This document shows, piece after piece, positions 52,200-61,486 of a DNA stretch of 64,000 nt. This stretch comes from Oxalobacteraceae sp. CFBP 8761 (GTDB lineage: Bacteria; Pseudomonadota; Gammaproteobacteria; Burkholderiales; Burkholderiaceae_D), in assembly GCA_014841595.1 (NCBI GenBank), contig JACYUE010000002.1:868001-932000 (forward strand), in the 5' to 3' direction. Made by a program: the position numbers and the translations under genes. The notes below the pieces were generated by a model. It was not told where the DNA came from, did not search any database, and saw only the letters and a list, made by a program, of their open reading frames with translations. How positions within the stretch are numbered: position 1 is the stretch's first letter; each line of letters opens with the position of its first letter.

Positions 52200-53920
52200 C
52201 CATGCTCGACGCGACGCTTATCCGCTTCCTGTTTGCCAGCATCGGCTGCCTGGCCGCTGGCGTGGCCGTGTGGGGTGTGCTGGCGCTGGCACGGCGGTAC
52301 CTGCCGGCGCTTGGCATGCAGCGCACGCCGTGGATGCTGGGGCAGGTCGCGCTTGCGGCCACCTTCATCATCCTGATGCTGCCGCAGGCGCAGCAGCTTC
52401 ACATGCTGCCCGTGTTCGATGTCGATCTGTCGCCCATGACGGCCGGCACAGTCGCCAGGCCCGCTCAGGCGGCCGGTGCTGCCAGCACGTTTGCCCAATC
52501 CCGCTCGTGGCTGAGCTGGACCGCGTGTGCATGGGTGTTGGCTTATACGGGCGGTTTGCTGTGGATGCTTGCGCGCCTAGTCCATGGCCAGCGCGCGCTG
52601 GCGCGGTTGCTGCGTGCCGGTGCGCACCTGCCCTCGGGCGCGGCACTGCCTGTCATGATGGAAGTCGATGCCCCCATTTCCCCGATGCTGGTCGGCCCGT
52701 TCCGACCGCGCCTGCTGTTGCCGCTGGCCCTGCGAACGATCGATCCACTGCAGCGCGACCTGATCGTCGCCCACGAACTGACGCACTGGCGCCGGGGCGA
52801 TCTGTGGTGGCTCGCCGCCTGCGCGCTGCTCCAGGCACTGTGCTGGTTCAATCCGGCGATGCGCCTGCTGCGCGCACGCCTCGTCTGGGCCCAGGAGCTG
52901 GGCTGCGACCGCGACGTGCTGCGCGGCCGGCCGCAGGTCCAGCGCAAGGCCTATGCTGCCGCGCTGGTCGCGCAGCTGCGCTTCCAGTATGGAACCGCGC
53001 CAGCCAATGCGCTGGCCTTCGGTGGGGTCGCGCCGGACACGCTGGCCGCGCGTGTCGCGCTGATCCGCTCACCGGGCCTCGCGCTTCATGCAGGCCGTGC
53101 CCGCTGCGCCGGCCTGGCGGCACTGGCGCTGGTGTTCGGCGCCAACCTCGCGCTGCAGCCGGCGCTGGCATGGGACGCTGCGCCGGAGGCGCTCGACTGC
53201 ACCCTGATGCTCGATGCTGCCACGGGAGCGGTGCTGGTCGAGGAAGGGCGCTGCGACGTGCGCACCACGCCGGCGTCGATCTTCAATATCGCCGTGAGCC
53301 TGATGGGATTCGACGCCGGCATCCTGAAGGACACCCACGCGCCGGCGCTGCCGTTCAAGGACGGCTATGTTGACTGGCAGCCATCGTGGCGCGCCACCAC
53401 CGATCCGACGAGCTGGATCCGCAATTCGACGGTCTGGTACGCGCAGCAGGTCACCAGCCGGCTGGGCGAGCGCCGCGTGCAGGACTACGTGGGCCGCTTC
53501 GACTACGGCAACCAGGACCTGACCGGCGGCGTCGACATCGCCTGGATCTCGTCATCGCTGCAGGTCTCGCCACGTGAACAGGTCGCATTTCTGCGCAAGG
53601 TCGCCCACCGCGAACTGCCCGTCAGCGCGCACGCATTCGACATGACGGCGCAGCTGCTGCGCTTGCCCACGCTGGCGGATGGCTGGCAGGTGTACGGCAA
53701 GACCGGCACCGCGTCAGGCAAGTCGCCCGATGGCAATGAGGACACGGGCCGCGCGCTCGGCTGGTTCGTCGGCTGGGCCACCAAGGACGGCCGTACCGTC
53801 GTCTTCGCACGCCAGAACCTTGGCCCACGCGATCCGGACCGCGCGGCCGGGCCGCTCGTGAAAGAACATTTCCTGCGCGCGCTGCCGGGAAGACTCGCAA
53901 CGCTGTCACCGTCCACATAA
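52196..53920 (+). CDS. blaR1: BlaR1-type sensor: M56 metalloprotease fused to a class D-like domain
   Basis: 574 aa. N-terminal membrane segments (around 10-30, 45-65 and 105-128) and an M56 protease with zinc motif HELTH (193-197) and Glu in WAQELGCDRD (234) are followed by a further membrane segment (near 305-325) and a periplasmic class D beta-lactamase-like sensor. In the sensor the active-site tetrad reads SIFN (361-364) where BlaR1 and OXA proteins have SxxK; the codon at 53285 is AAT. STV, YGN and KTG motifs remain. Signal transmission by acylation may thus be altered. Coupled to blaI, nine bases before the metallo-beta-lactamase gene. Confidence 0.9.
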   Translation: MTMLDATLIRFLFASIGCLAAGVAVWGVLALARRYLPALGMQRTPWMLGQVALAATFIILMLPQAQQLHMLPVFDVDLSPMTAGTVARPAQAAGAASTFAQSRSWLSWTACAWVLAYTGGLLWMLARLVHGQRALARLLRAGAHLPSGAALPVMMEVDAPISPMLVGPFRPRLLLPLALRTIDPLQRDLIVAHELTHWRRGDLWWLAACALLQALCWFNPAMRLLRARLVWAQELGCDRDVLRGRPQVQRKAYAAALVAQLRFQYGTAPANALAFGGVAPDTLAARVALIRSPGLALHAGRARCAGLAALALVFGANLALQPALAWDAAPEALDCTLMLDAATGAVLVEEGRCDVRTTPASIFNIAVSLMGFDAGILKDTHAPALPFKDGYVDWQPSWRATTDPTSWIRNSTVWYAQQVTSRLGERRVQDYVGRFDYGNQDLTGGVDIAWISSSLQVSPREQVAFLRKVAHRELPVSAHAFDMTAQLLRLPTLADGWQVYGKTGTASGKSPDGNEDTGRALGWFVGWATKDGRTVVFARQNLGPRDPDRAAGPLVKEHFLRALPGRLATLSPST

Positions 53921-53929
53921 GGAATCGTC

Positions 53930-54793
53930 ATGATGAAACACACACGCCTGGCACTTGCCACGGCCGGCCTTGTCACGTGCCTGCAACCAGCCGCCGCCAA
54001 CGACTGGAACACGCCGCAGGAACCGTTCGCCCTGTACGGCAACACCTACTATGTCGGCACGCATGGCCTGTCGGCGGTCCTGATCACATCGCCACAGGGC
54101 CACATTCTGATCGACGGCGGCAGCGAGAAATCGGCCCCGCAGATCGTGCGCAATATGCGCCGGCTCGGCTTCAAGGTCGAAGATATCCGCTTCATCCTGA
54201 ACTCGCATGCACACTTCGATCACGCAGGCGGCATCGCCGAGCTGCAGCGCCTGTCGGGCGCCGAGGTCCTGGTCGGCAGCGCTGCCGTACCGGTGCTGGC
54301 GAGCGGCCAGGCCGACAAGGGTGACCCGCAATACACCGACCTTCAGCCGATGGCGCCAACTGCCCGCGTGCGGGCCGTGGCCGACGGCGACGTCGTCAAG
54401 CTCGGCCCGCTGGCAGTGACGATGCACGCCACGCCCGGCCACACGCAGGGCGGCGCGAGCTGGACCTGGAACGCCGTCGAGGGCGGCCGGACGGCGCACA
54501 TGGTGTACGCCGACAGCCTGAACGCCATCGCGGCGGGGCCATTTCGCTACCGTGGCCATCGGGCCTATCCGACGGCGCGCGCGGACCTCGAACGCTCGAT
54601 CGCGACGGTGGCCGGCCTGCCGTGCGACGTGCTGGTCTCGGCGCATCCGGAAGGCAGCGACCTGTGGCAGCGCTACGCCCGGCGCGCTGCGCGGGGCAAC
54701 GCCGCCTTCATCGACACCACCGCCTGCCGCACGTATGCCGACAAGGCTAGAGCGCGTCTGGCCGCCCAACTGGCCAAGGAAACAGACCAATGA
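53930..54793 (+). CDS. Subclass B3 metallo-beta-lactamase
   Basis: The 287-aa precursor has a signal peptide ending near PAAA-NDW. Zinc site 1 and 2 ligands are complete: HAHFDH (93-98), His171 in TPGHTQGG and His239 in SAHPEGS. His in the last position and no Cys ligand define subclass B3. Such periplasmic enzymes hydrolyse most beta-lactams including carbapenems; the range of this one is not readable from sequence. AAGGA lies seven bases upstream. The stop overlaps the OXA start (ATGA). Confidence 0.94.
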   Translation: MMKHTRLALATAGLVTCLQPAAANDWNTPQEPFALYGNTYYVGTHGLSAVLITSPQGHILIDGGSEKSAPQIVRNMRRLGFKVEDIRFILNSHAHFDHAGGIAELQRLSGAEVLVGSAAVPVLASGQADKGDPQYTDLQPMAPTARVRAVADGDVVKLGPLAVTMHATPGHTQGGASWTWNAVEGGRTAHMVYADSLNAIAAGPFRYRGHRAYPTARADLERSIATVAGLPCDVLVSAHPEGSDLWQRYARRAARGNAAFIDTTACRTYADKARARLAAQLAKETDQ

Positions 54794-55569
54794 TCAAGCA
54801 TGTTGTTGCACTCACCCTGATGGCATTCGGCGCCGTCGCCCAGGCCACTGAATGGCGTGACAGCCCGGCCATCACGCAGCTGTTCAAGAAAGAGGGCGTG
54901 ACGGGCACGTTCGTCGTGCACGACGTGGCCCAGGACACCAACACGGGCCACGACCGCCAGCGCGCCGCCAAACGGTTCATCCCGGCGTCGACCTTCAAAC
55001 TCCCGAACTCGCTGATCGCGCTGAGTACGGGCGCCGTCGCCTCGGTCGACGAGATCGTGCCGTACGGCGGCAAGCCGGTCGCGCGACCCGAATGGGCCCG
55101 GGACATGAGTCTGCGCGAAGCGATCAAAATCTCTAACGTGCCCGTCTATCAGGAAATGGCGCGGCGCATCGGACTGGAACGCATGCGCGGCGCGCTCGTG
55201 CGGATGAATTACGGGAACATGGACACCGGCACGGTGGTGGACCGTTTCTGGCTCGATGGCCCGCTCGAAATCAGCGCGCTCGAGCAGACGTTGTTCCTGG
55301 CCCGGCTCGCGCAAGGCCAACTGCCGTTCGAGAACGTGCACGTGGACGCAGTGCGCGCGATCGCGCGCCAGGATGGCCCGGCCGAACTGTATGCGAAGAC
55401 TGGCTGGGGCAAGCGGCCCGGCCAGCCCGATATCGGCTGGTGGGTCGGCTGGATCAAGAAGGACGGCAAGCTCTACACGTTCGCGCTGAACATCGACATC
55501 CCGGACGGGGCGCCCGACAAGCGCGTGTCCCTGGCGAAAGCGGCGCTGCAGTCAATGGAGCTGTTATAG
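54790..55569 (+). CDS. Class D (OXA-type) serine beta-lactamase
   Basis: The 259-aa precursor has a signal peptide (MIKHVVALTLMAFGAVAQA) and all class D motifs: STFK (67-70) with the carboxylated Lys, SNV (115-117), YGN (141-143), KTG (203-205) and WWVGW (from 217). It is a normal-length, apparently active periplasmic enzyme. It is translationally coupled to the metallo-enzyme and is the last gene of the bla operon. Its sequence resembles the BlaR1 sensor domain encoded two genes upstream, but here the SxxK lysine is present. A repeat array begins 38 bp after the stop. Confidence 0.95.
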   Translation: MIKHVVALTLMAFGAVAQATEWRDSPAITQLFKKEGVTGTFVVHDVAQDTNTGHDRQRAAKRFIPASTFKLPNSLIALSTGAVASVDEIVPYGGKPVARPEWARDMSLREAIKISNVPVYQEMARRIGLERMRGALVRMNYGNMDTGTVVDRFWLDGPLEISALEQTLFLARLAQGQLPFENVHVDAVRAIARQDGPAELYAKTGWGKRPGQPDIGWWVGWIKKDGKLYTFALNIDIPDGAPDKRVSLAKAALQSMELL

Positions 55570-55606
55570 CACCACGTCCGGCTGAAGAACAGCGAGGGGC
55601 AAGAAC

Positions 55607-55960
55607 AGCGGGGGTCAGGTCTGACATTCGAACAGCGGGGGTCAGGTCTGACATTCGGACACGATCTCGACAGTCGTGAAGAACAGCGGGGGTCAGGTCT
55701 GACATTCGGACACGATCTCGACAGTCGAGTGGTCGGGACGAGCTAGTACAGCGCCATGCTAATACCGAGAATGACACCATCGGAAGTGGCTAAAGCTGAG
55801 GTCGTGTCCGAATGTCAGACCTGACCCCAGCTGCTACGAATGTCAGACCTGACCCCAGCTGCTAAGGCTGAGGTCGTGTCCGAATGTCAGACCTGACCCC
55901 AGCTGTGCGCAGCTGCTAAAGCTGAGGTCGTGTCCGAATGTCAGACCTGACCCCAGCTGT
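55607..55960. repeat. REPIN-like inverted repeat array, locus 2
   Basis: Three forward units (55607-55630 partial, 55634-55668, 55685-55719) and four reverse units (55798-55833, 55837-55860 partial, 55870-55906, 55924-55960) of the same GGTCAGGTCTGACATTCGGA family as at 14634-14922 flank a central segment. The 81-nt stretch running from the last forward unit to the first reverse unit aligns without gaps to that of locus 1 at about 64 of 81 positions by hand count. It fills the convergent gap between the OXA gene and the DUF4832 lipoprotein gene. Confidence 0.85.
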
Positions 55961-55972
55961 GCGTTGAGATGC

Positions 55973-57625
55973 CTATTTCAGCGTGACGATCGTGCCAGTG
56001 CTGAATGCACCGAGCGCAGTATTCCATGCCTGCCGGTTGCCGGCATTGTCTGCGTTGGCCGGTCGTACTGCGAATCGTGGATCGCCGTTGATCTGCGCTG
56101 CGCCATCCGGAAGGGCAAGGTAGATATCGTATTCACCGGACTGGGCTGTCGAGGGGATGACGATTGAGATATCGTGCGCGAACGTATTGCCGGCAGTCCA
56201 AGTTCTTGGATCCACTGAGGTCACGAGCTTGAGGACATTGCCGCTGACGCGATGCTTCAGGAAGACACTGAGCTGTCGAGGTTTGTACGGCCGCGCCCAG
56301 CCGACGTTGCGCACGGTGATACGAATTGGCCACGCTGCGCCAGCCGCTGCGGTAGCGCCATGCTCGGTGGAGAGGAACTCCAGCCGGTAGCCCATCGAGC
56401 GCTGCACTTCGGCATAGCAACCGTCCTTCTTCCAGCGGCTGTGGAACGCCTCGGTATGGTACTCGCTGTTCAAGTACGTCAGCGAAAACTGTTTACCTTC
56501 GCCCAGGATCGCCGCGCAGCTCGTGCGGGGCTGTGCGCCATCCTCATCTGCCGGATCGCAGGTTTCGCCACCGAACGGGCTTACCTTGGACAAGGCAATC
56601 GTGTAGTTGCGCTGCTCGGTCCTCGTGCTGGCGTTGTCGCTATAGGTGCCGACGTCGGTCGCACTGGCCAGGAAGCAGTCGTTGTGCACGCCGGAGCGCG
56701 ATGCCGCAGAGCCGTTCAATGCACTCGATTCACCGGGCGCGCTGGCAAACCATGCCATCAAATGGGGCGGATAGCGGAACTGGACGAACTGGTCCTTTGG
56801 CATGGCATCGAGGAGGGCGTCCCGGATGGCCGTGCGGTTGGTACTGCTGGCCAGGCCATTGGATGAGGTATGCCACTCGCCCCAGGCCCCGATGAAGCCG
56901 GCCTGCAGGTAGGCAATGACGTCGCTGTTTTCCTGCAAAACCGGCTTGAGCTGGGCGATATGCGCCAGCACCCGGCTCAGCGATGCATCGGTGACATCCC
57001 GGTACTCGGTTTCGCTGGCCGGATAGTTGTAGACGAATCGCGGAATGACTTTCACGCCCGATTGCCGCGCATTTGACAATGCCGTGCGCAACCTGGACAA
57101 CAGACTGGCTGGCAGCGCGCTGCTCTTGTAACCGTCGAGCCGGACCATGGCATAGACAATCCGGATTCCATTCTTGTACGCATCAGCGCCGTCGCTCTTG
57201 CTGAACTGATCCAGATCAGTCCATGCCCAGCGATAGAAGCCCCGCTCGGGGTTGGGGATCTCGGCATCGGTGCCACCAAATTGCGTGAAGACGAGTGGTG
57301 CGGAGACGGACGGCGGGGTCGGCGTTGGAGCGGGTGCTGCGACCAACGTCGGCGTCGGCACCGGTGCCGGGATCGGTGTCGAAACCGGCGCTGGATCAGG
57401 TGTCGGATCTGGTGCCGGATTTAGCGCCGGATTTAGCGCCGGATTCGGTGCCGGATTCGGTGCCGGAATCACGATGGGCGCCGGAGAAGAAACAGGGCTG
57501 CTGGCGCTGTCGCCAGATTGCTTGCTTTCCTCAGCGCCACCGCCGCAGCCGCTCAGAAGCACAATGCTGGCGCAGAGCGCAATCGACACCGTGAGGTTCG
57601 AGAATGACAGGTTGCTCAATGCCAT
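55973..57625 (-). CDS. DUF4874/DUF4832 lipoprotein with Pro-rich linker
   Basis: The 550-aa precursor has a signal ending in lipobox LLSGC (Cys27). About 75 residues of Pro-Ala-Asn/Thr repeats (PAPNPAPNPALNP, DPTPDP) follow, then a DUF4874 domain (EIPNPERGFYRWAWTDLDQF, IGAWGEWHTSSNG) with a TIM-barrel-like pattern, and a C-terminal DUF4832 beta-sandwich (MGYRLEFLSTEH, WPIRITVRNVGWARPYKPR). The family is thought to act on carbohydrates at the cell surface, without firm proof. The Pro linker should hold the domains away from the membrane. The gene stands alone. Confidence 0.87.
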   Translation of the reverse strand: MALSNLSFSNLTVSIALCASIVLLSGCGGGAEESKQSGDSASSPVSSPAPIVIPAPNPAPNPALNPALNPAPDPTPDPAPVSTPIPAPVPTPTLVAAPAPTPTPPSVSAPLVFTQFGGTDAEIPNPERGFYRWAWTDLDQFSKSDGADAYKNGIRIVYAMVRLDGYKSSALPASLLSRLRTALSNARQSGVKVIPRFVYNYPASETEYRDVTDASLSRVLAHIAQLKPVLQENSDVIAYLQAGFIGAWGEWHTSSNGLASSTNRTAIRDALLDAMPKDQFVQFRYPPHLMAWFASAPGESSALNGSAASRSGVHNDCFLASATDVGTYSDNASTRTEQRNYTIALSKVSPFGGETCDPADEDGAQPRTSCAAILGEGKQFSLTYLNSEYHTEAFHSRWKKDGCYAEVQRSMGYRLEFLSTEHGATAAAGAAWPIRITVRNVGWARPYKPRQLSVFLKHRVSGNVLKLVTSVDPRTWTAGNTFAHDISIVIPSTAQSGEYDIYLALPDGAAQINGDPRFAVRPANADNAGNRQAWNTALGAFSTGTIVTLK

Positions 57626-57836
57626 ATATGAATTTTTCTGTAGAACAATGGTGAGTGGACATGCACCGATGAAGGGAAGGCGTCAGCGTACAGGATCGAC
57701 TTGATTGCACATGGGCAATAATACAGAGCGTCGGTACTATGCACGTAACCAATAATTTAATCAAGAATGAAACGCAGGGTAGTTCGGGCAGAACGAAGCA
57801 ATGGTCGAATCCAGATGCCATTTCCGATACCCCAAC

Positions 57837-57863
57837 AAAAAAGCCGCCCTCAGGCGGCTTTCT
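57837..57863 (-). terminator. Rho-independent terminator of argG
   Basis: AAAAAAGCCGCC-CTCA-GGCGGCTTTCT is a strong stem with a T-run on the minus strand, 16 bp after the argG stop. Confidence 0.9.
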
Positions 57864-57878
57864 CATTCACGAACCAGC

Positions 57879-59111
57879 TTACTGCCCGCGCTTGGCGCGT
57901 GCCTTCGCCGCAATGCGCATGCGCAGCGCGTTGAGCTTGATGAAGCCGCCCGCGTCGGCCTGGTTGTACGCGCCGCCATCTTCATCGAACGTTGCGATGT
58001 TCATGTCGAACAGCGAATCGGTCTTCGAATCGCGCGAAACGACGATCACATTGCCCTTGTACAGCTTGATGCGCACCCAGCCGTTGACCGTGGCTTGCGT
58101 GTGGTCGATCAGCGTCTGCAGTGCGACGCGTTCCGGCGCCCACCAGTAGCCGTTATAGATCAGCGACGCGTAGCGTGGCATCAGGTCGTCCTTCAGGTGC
58201 GCCACTTCGCGGTCGAGCGTGATCGATTCGATGGCGCGGTGCGCGCGCAGCATGATCGTGCCGCCCGGGGTTTCGTAGCAGCCGCGCGACTTCATGCCGA
58301 CGTAGCGGTTTTCCACCAGGTCCAGGCGGCCGATGCCGTGCTTGCCGCCCAGGCGGTTCAGCTCGGTCAGCACGGCGGCTGGCGACAGGCGCTTGCCGTT
58401 CAGGCCGACGATGTCGCCGCGCTCGAATTCGACGTCCAGGTATTCCGCTTCGTCCGGCGCCGCTTCTGGCGAGACCGTCCAGCGCCACATCGATTCCTCG
58501 GCTTCGGCGCTCGGGTTTTCCAGGTGACGGCCTTCAAAGCTGATGTGCAGCAGGTTGGCGTCCATCGAGTACGGCGCGCCGCCGTTCTTGTGCTTCATGT
58601 CCACCGCGATGCCCGCGTCTTCCGCGTACTTCAGCAGTTTTTCGCGCGACAGCAGATCCCATTCACGCCATGGCGCGATGATCTTGACGTCCGGCTTGAG
58701 CGCGTACGCACCCAGCTCGAAACGCACCTGGTCGTTGCCCTTGCCGGTCGCGCCGTGCGAGACAGCGTCGGCGCCGGTTTCGTTGGCGATCTCAATCAGG
58801 CGCTTGGCAATCAGCGGCCGCGCGATCGAGGTGCCCAGCAGGTATTCGCCTTCGTACACGGTGTTCGCGCGGAACATCGGGAAGACGAAGTCGCGCACGA
58901 ATTCTTCGCGCACGTCGTCGATATAGATATTCTCTGGCTTGATGCCGAACTTGATGGCCTTGGCGCGTGCCGGTTCCAGTTCTTCACCCTGGCCGAGGTC
59001 GGCGGTGAAGGTGACGATTTCGCAGCCGTAATTGTCTTGCAGCCATTTCAGGATGACGGAGGTGTCGAGGCCGCCGGAATAGGCCAGTACTACTTTCTTG
59101 ATGTCGCTCAT
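57879..59111 (-). CDS. argG: Argininosuccinate synthase
   Basis: This 410-aa enzyme joins citrulline and aspartate with ATP in arginine synthesis. The N-type ATP pyrophosphatase loop is [33 protein letters not shown] and [17 protein letters not shown] are family motifs. It lies 111 bp downstream of argF on the same strand, so the two carry out successive steps from ornithine to argininosuccinate. Its own terminator follows. The open frame on the opposite strand is a shadow. Confidence 0.96.
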   Translation of the reverse strand: MSDIKKVVLAYSGGLDTSVILKWLQDNYGCEIVTFTADLGQGEELEPARAKAIKFGIKPENIYIDDVREEFVRDFVFPMFRANTVYEGEYLLGTSIARPLIAKRLIEIANETGADAVSHGATGKGNDQVRFELGAYALKPDVKIIAPWREWDLLSREKLLKYAEDAGIAVDMKHKNGGAPYSMDANLLHISFEGRHLENPSAEAEESMWRWTVSPEAAPDEAEYLDVEFERGDIVGLNGKRLSPAAVLTELNRLGGKHGIGRLDLVENRYVGMKSRGCYETPGGTIMLRAHRAIESITLDREVAHLKDDLMPRYASLIYNGYWWAPERVALQTLIDHTQATVNGWVRIKLYKGNVIVVSRDSKTDSLFDMNIATFDEDGGAYNQADAGGFIKLNALRMRIAAKARAKRGQ

Positions 59112-59222
59112 GGGAGTTCCAGTGATGGAGGGATGGTAGAGGAGTAATGGTCAGCTGGCTCGCAAATCCAGCCCGGTAAGCACCGGGATGGACGGCCAAC
59201 GATCAAGCTTCAGGGGTAAAAA

Positions 59223-60149
<927 letters not shown>

Positions 60150-60186
60150 AAGTCTGCTCGTGTCTGCTGCGATGTTTGTCCCTTGA

Positions 60187-60192
60187 ATTATA
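60187..60192 (-). promoter_or_regulatory. Likely -10 box of the argF promoter
   Basis: TATAAT on the minus strand lies 38 bp before the argF ATG. It is inside a CCCCT-TATAATTCA-AGGG dyad, and a second dyad CTTTCC/GGAAAG (60205-60221) lies just upstream. No clear -35 was seen. The dyads could be regulatory. Confidence 0.4.
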
Positions 60193-60230
60193 AGGGGAAT
60201 TTCTTTCCGTTAGGGAAAGTAGTCAGGGCC

Positions 60231-61145
60231 TTAGTACAGGGTCTGCGCCGATTCGTGCAGTAATTGCCCGTACAGTTCATGGCGGTGCTTCCAGATTTTG
60301 CCCGCTGCCACGGCATCGAGAATGGCGCAGAACGGCTCGGCCAGGTGGCGGCAGTTGTAGTACTTGCAGCCACCCAGGTACGGCTTGAACTCGACGAAGG
60401 CGCGCTCCAGCATACCTTCGCTCAGGTGGTACAGGCCAAATTCCTGGAAGCCCGGCGAATCGATGATCGCCCCGGCCTTGCCATCGACTTCGGGCAGCCA
60501 GTACAGGCGTGTGAAGGTGGTCGTGTGCTTGCCGGTATCGAGCGCGGCCGAGATTTCGCGCACGGCGATATCGGCGTCCGGGATCAACAGGTTGATCAGC
60601 GACGATTTGCCCATGCCCGACTGGCCGATGAAGATCGACGACTGGCCGGCCAGCAGCGGCTTGAGGATCGCCACGGTTTCTTCAGGATGCGCCTGGGCCG
60701 AGACCTCGTGCACCGGGTAGCCGAGCCGGGCGTACTGCGCAGCGCGCTCCCGTGCGCGGGGCAGCAGGTCGGTCACGTCGGTCTTGTTGAGGATCAGGTG
60801 CGCTTCGATGCCGGCCGCTTCGCATGCCACCAGCGAGCGTGACACCAGGTCGTCGGCAAAGCCGGGCTCGGTGGCGATCACGACGAACAGGCGCGAGATG
60901 TTCGCTGCCAGCAGCTTGGATTTGTACTGGTCGGAGCGGTACAGCAGCGTGGTGCGCTCGGCGATGCGCTCGATCACGGCCTGGTTCTCGGACGTCCTGA
61001 CCACGTGCACGACGTCGCCCACGGCCACATTGGTCTTCTTGCCGCGCGTGACGCACTGCAGTTTTTCGCCGTCGATGTCGGCCAGGTAGTGGCGGCCGTG
61101 GGCCGCGATGATGGTGCCGGTCAGTTCAGTGGGGGATGCGCTCAT
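60231..61145 (-). CDS. rsgA: Ribosome small-subunit GTPase RsgA
   Basis: The 304-aa protein has an N-terminal OB domain, a circularly permuted GTPase order (NKTD, then GQSGMGKSSLINLL, then DSPGFQEFGL) and a C-terminal zinc knuckle GCKYYNCRHLAEPFC. RsgA checks 30S maturation. It is the last gene of the M48 protease-phhB-rsgA unit; its start overlaps the phhB stop (ATGA). Confidence 0.95.
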   Translation of the reverse strand: MSASPTELTGTIIAAHGRHYLADIDGEKLQCVTRGKKTNVAVGDVVHVVRTSENQAVIERIAERTTLLYRSDQYKSKLLAANISRLFVVIATEPGFADDLVSRSLVACEAAGIEAHLILNKTDVTDLLPRARERAAQYARLGYPVHEVSAQAHPEETVAILKPLLAGQSSIFIGQSGMGKSSLINLLIPDADIAVREISAALDTGKHTTTFTRLYWLPEVDGKAGAIIDSPGFQEFGLYHLSEGMLERAFVEFKPYLGGCKYYNCRHLAEPFCAILDAVAAGKIWKHRHELYGQLLHESAQTLY

Positions 61146-61486
61146 GCGTTTTCCTGGTTGAGGTACAGCGCATTGGCTTTCGCGGCGCAGATAAAGTCGT
61201 TGTCGGACAGCGCGCTGCCCGCGGAATGGGTGGTCCAGCTGACGCGGCAGGTGGTGTAGCCCACCGTCATCTCGGGGTGATGGTCTTCGTGCTCGGCCAG
61301 CGTTGCCACCGCGTTGACGAATGCAATCGTGGCGCGGTAGTCGGGCAGCGTGAAGGTGCGCGCCAGGACGTTATCGGCCACTTCCCAGCCGGGCACTTCG
61401 TGCAGCAGCGTGGCGATGGCAGCTACGTCGAGCGCGGCTGTCTCGCGCGTGCAATGGCGCGACGTGAGTGGTGGCGTCAGGTTCAT
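61142..61486 (-). CDS. phhB: Pterin-4a-carbinolamine dehydratase
   Basis: The 114-aa protein has the core LAEHEDHHPEMTVGYTTCRVSW with the catalytic HxxHHP histidines and the expected length for a free-standing PCD/DCoH. It recycles 4a-hydroxytetrahydrobiopterin made by aromatic amino acid hydroxylases. No phhA is nearby. It overlaps its neighbours on both sides by four bases (ATGA), so the three genes are strongly coupled although their functions differ. Confidence 0.93.
   Translation of the reverse strand: MNLTPPLTSRHCTRETAALDVAAIATLLHEVPGWEVADNVLARTFTLPDYRATIAFVNAVATLAEHEDHHPEMTVGYTTCRVSWTTHSAGSALSDNDFICAAKANALYLNQENA

Noticed and set aside
55607..55960. CRISPR array
   Set aside because: Repeats occur in both orientations, spacing is irregular and there are no unique spacers or cas genes.
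57801..59147. 448-aa open frame opposite argG
   Set aside because: Shadow frame; argG on the minus strand has complete catalytic motifs and its own terminator.
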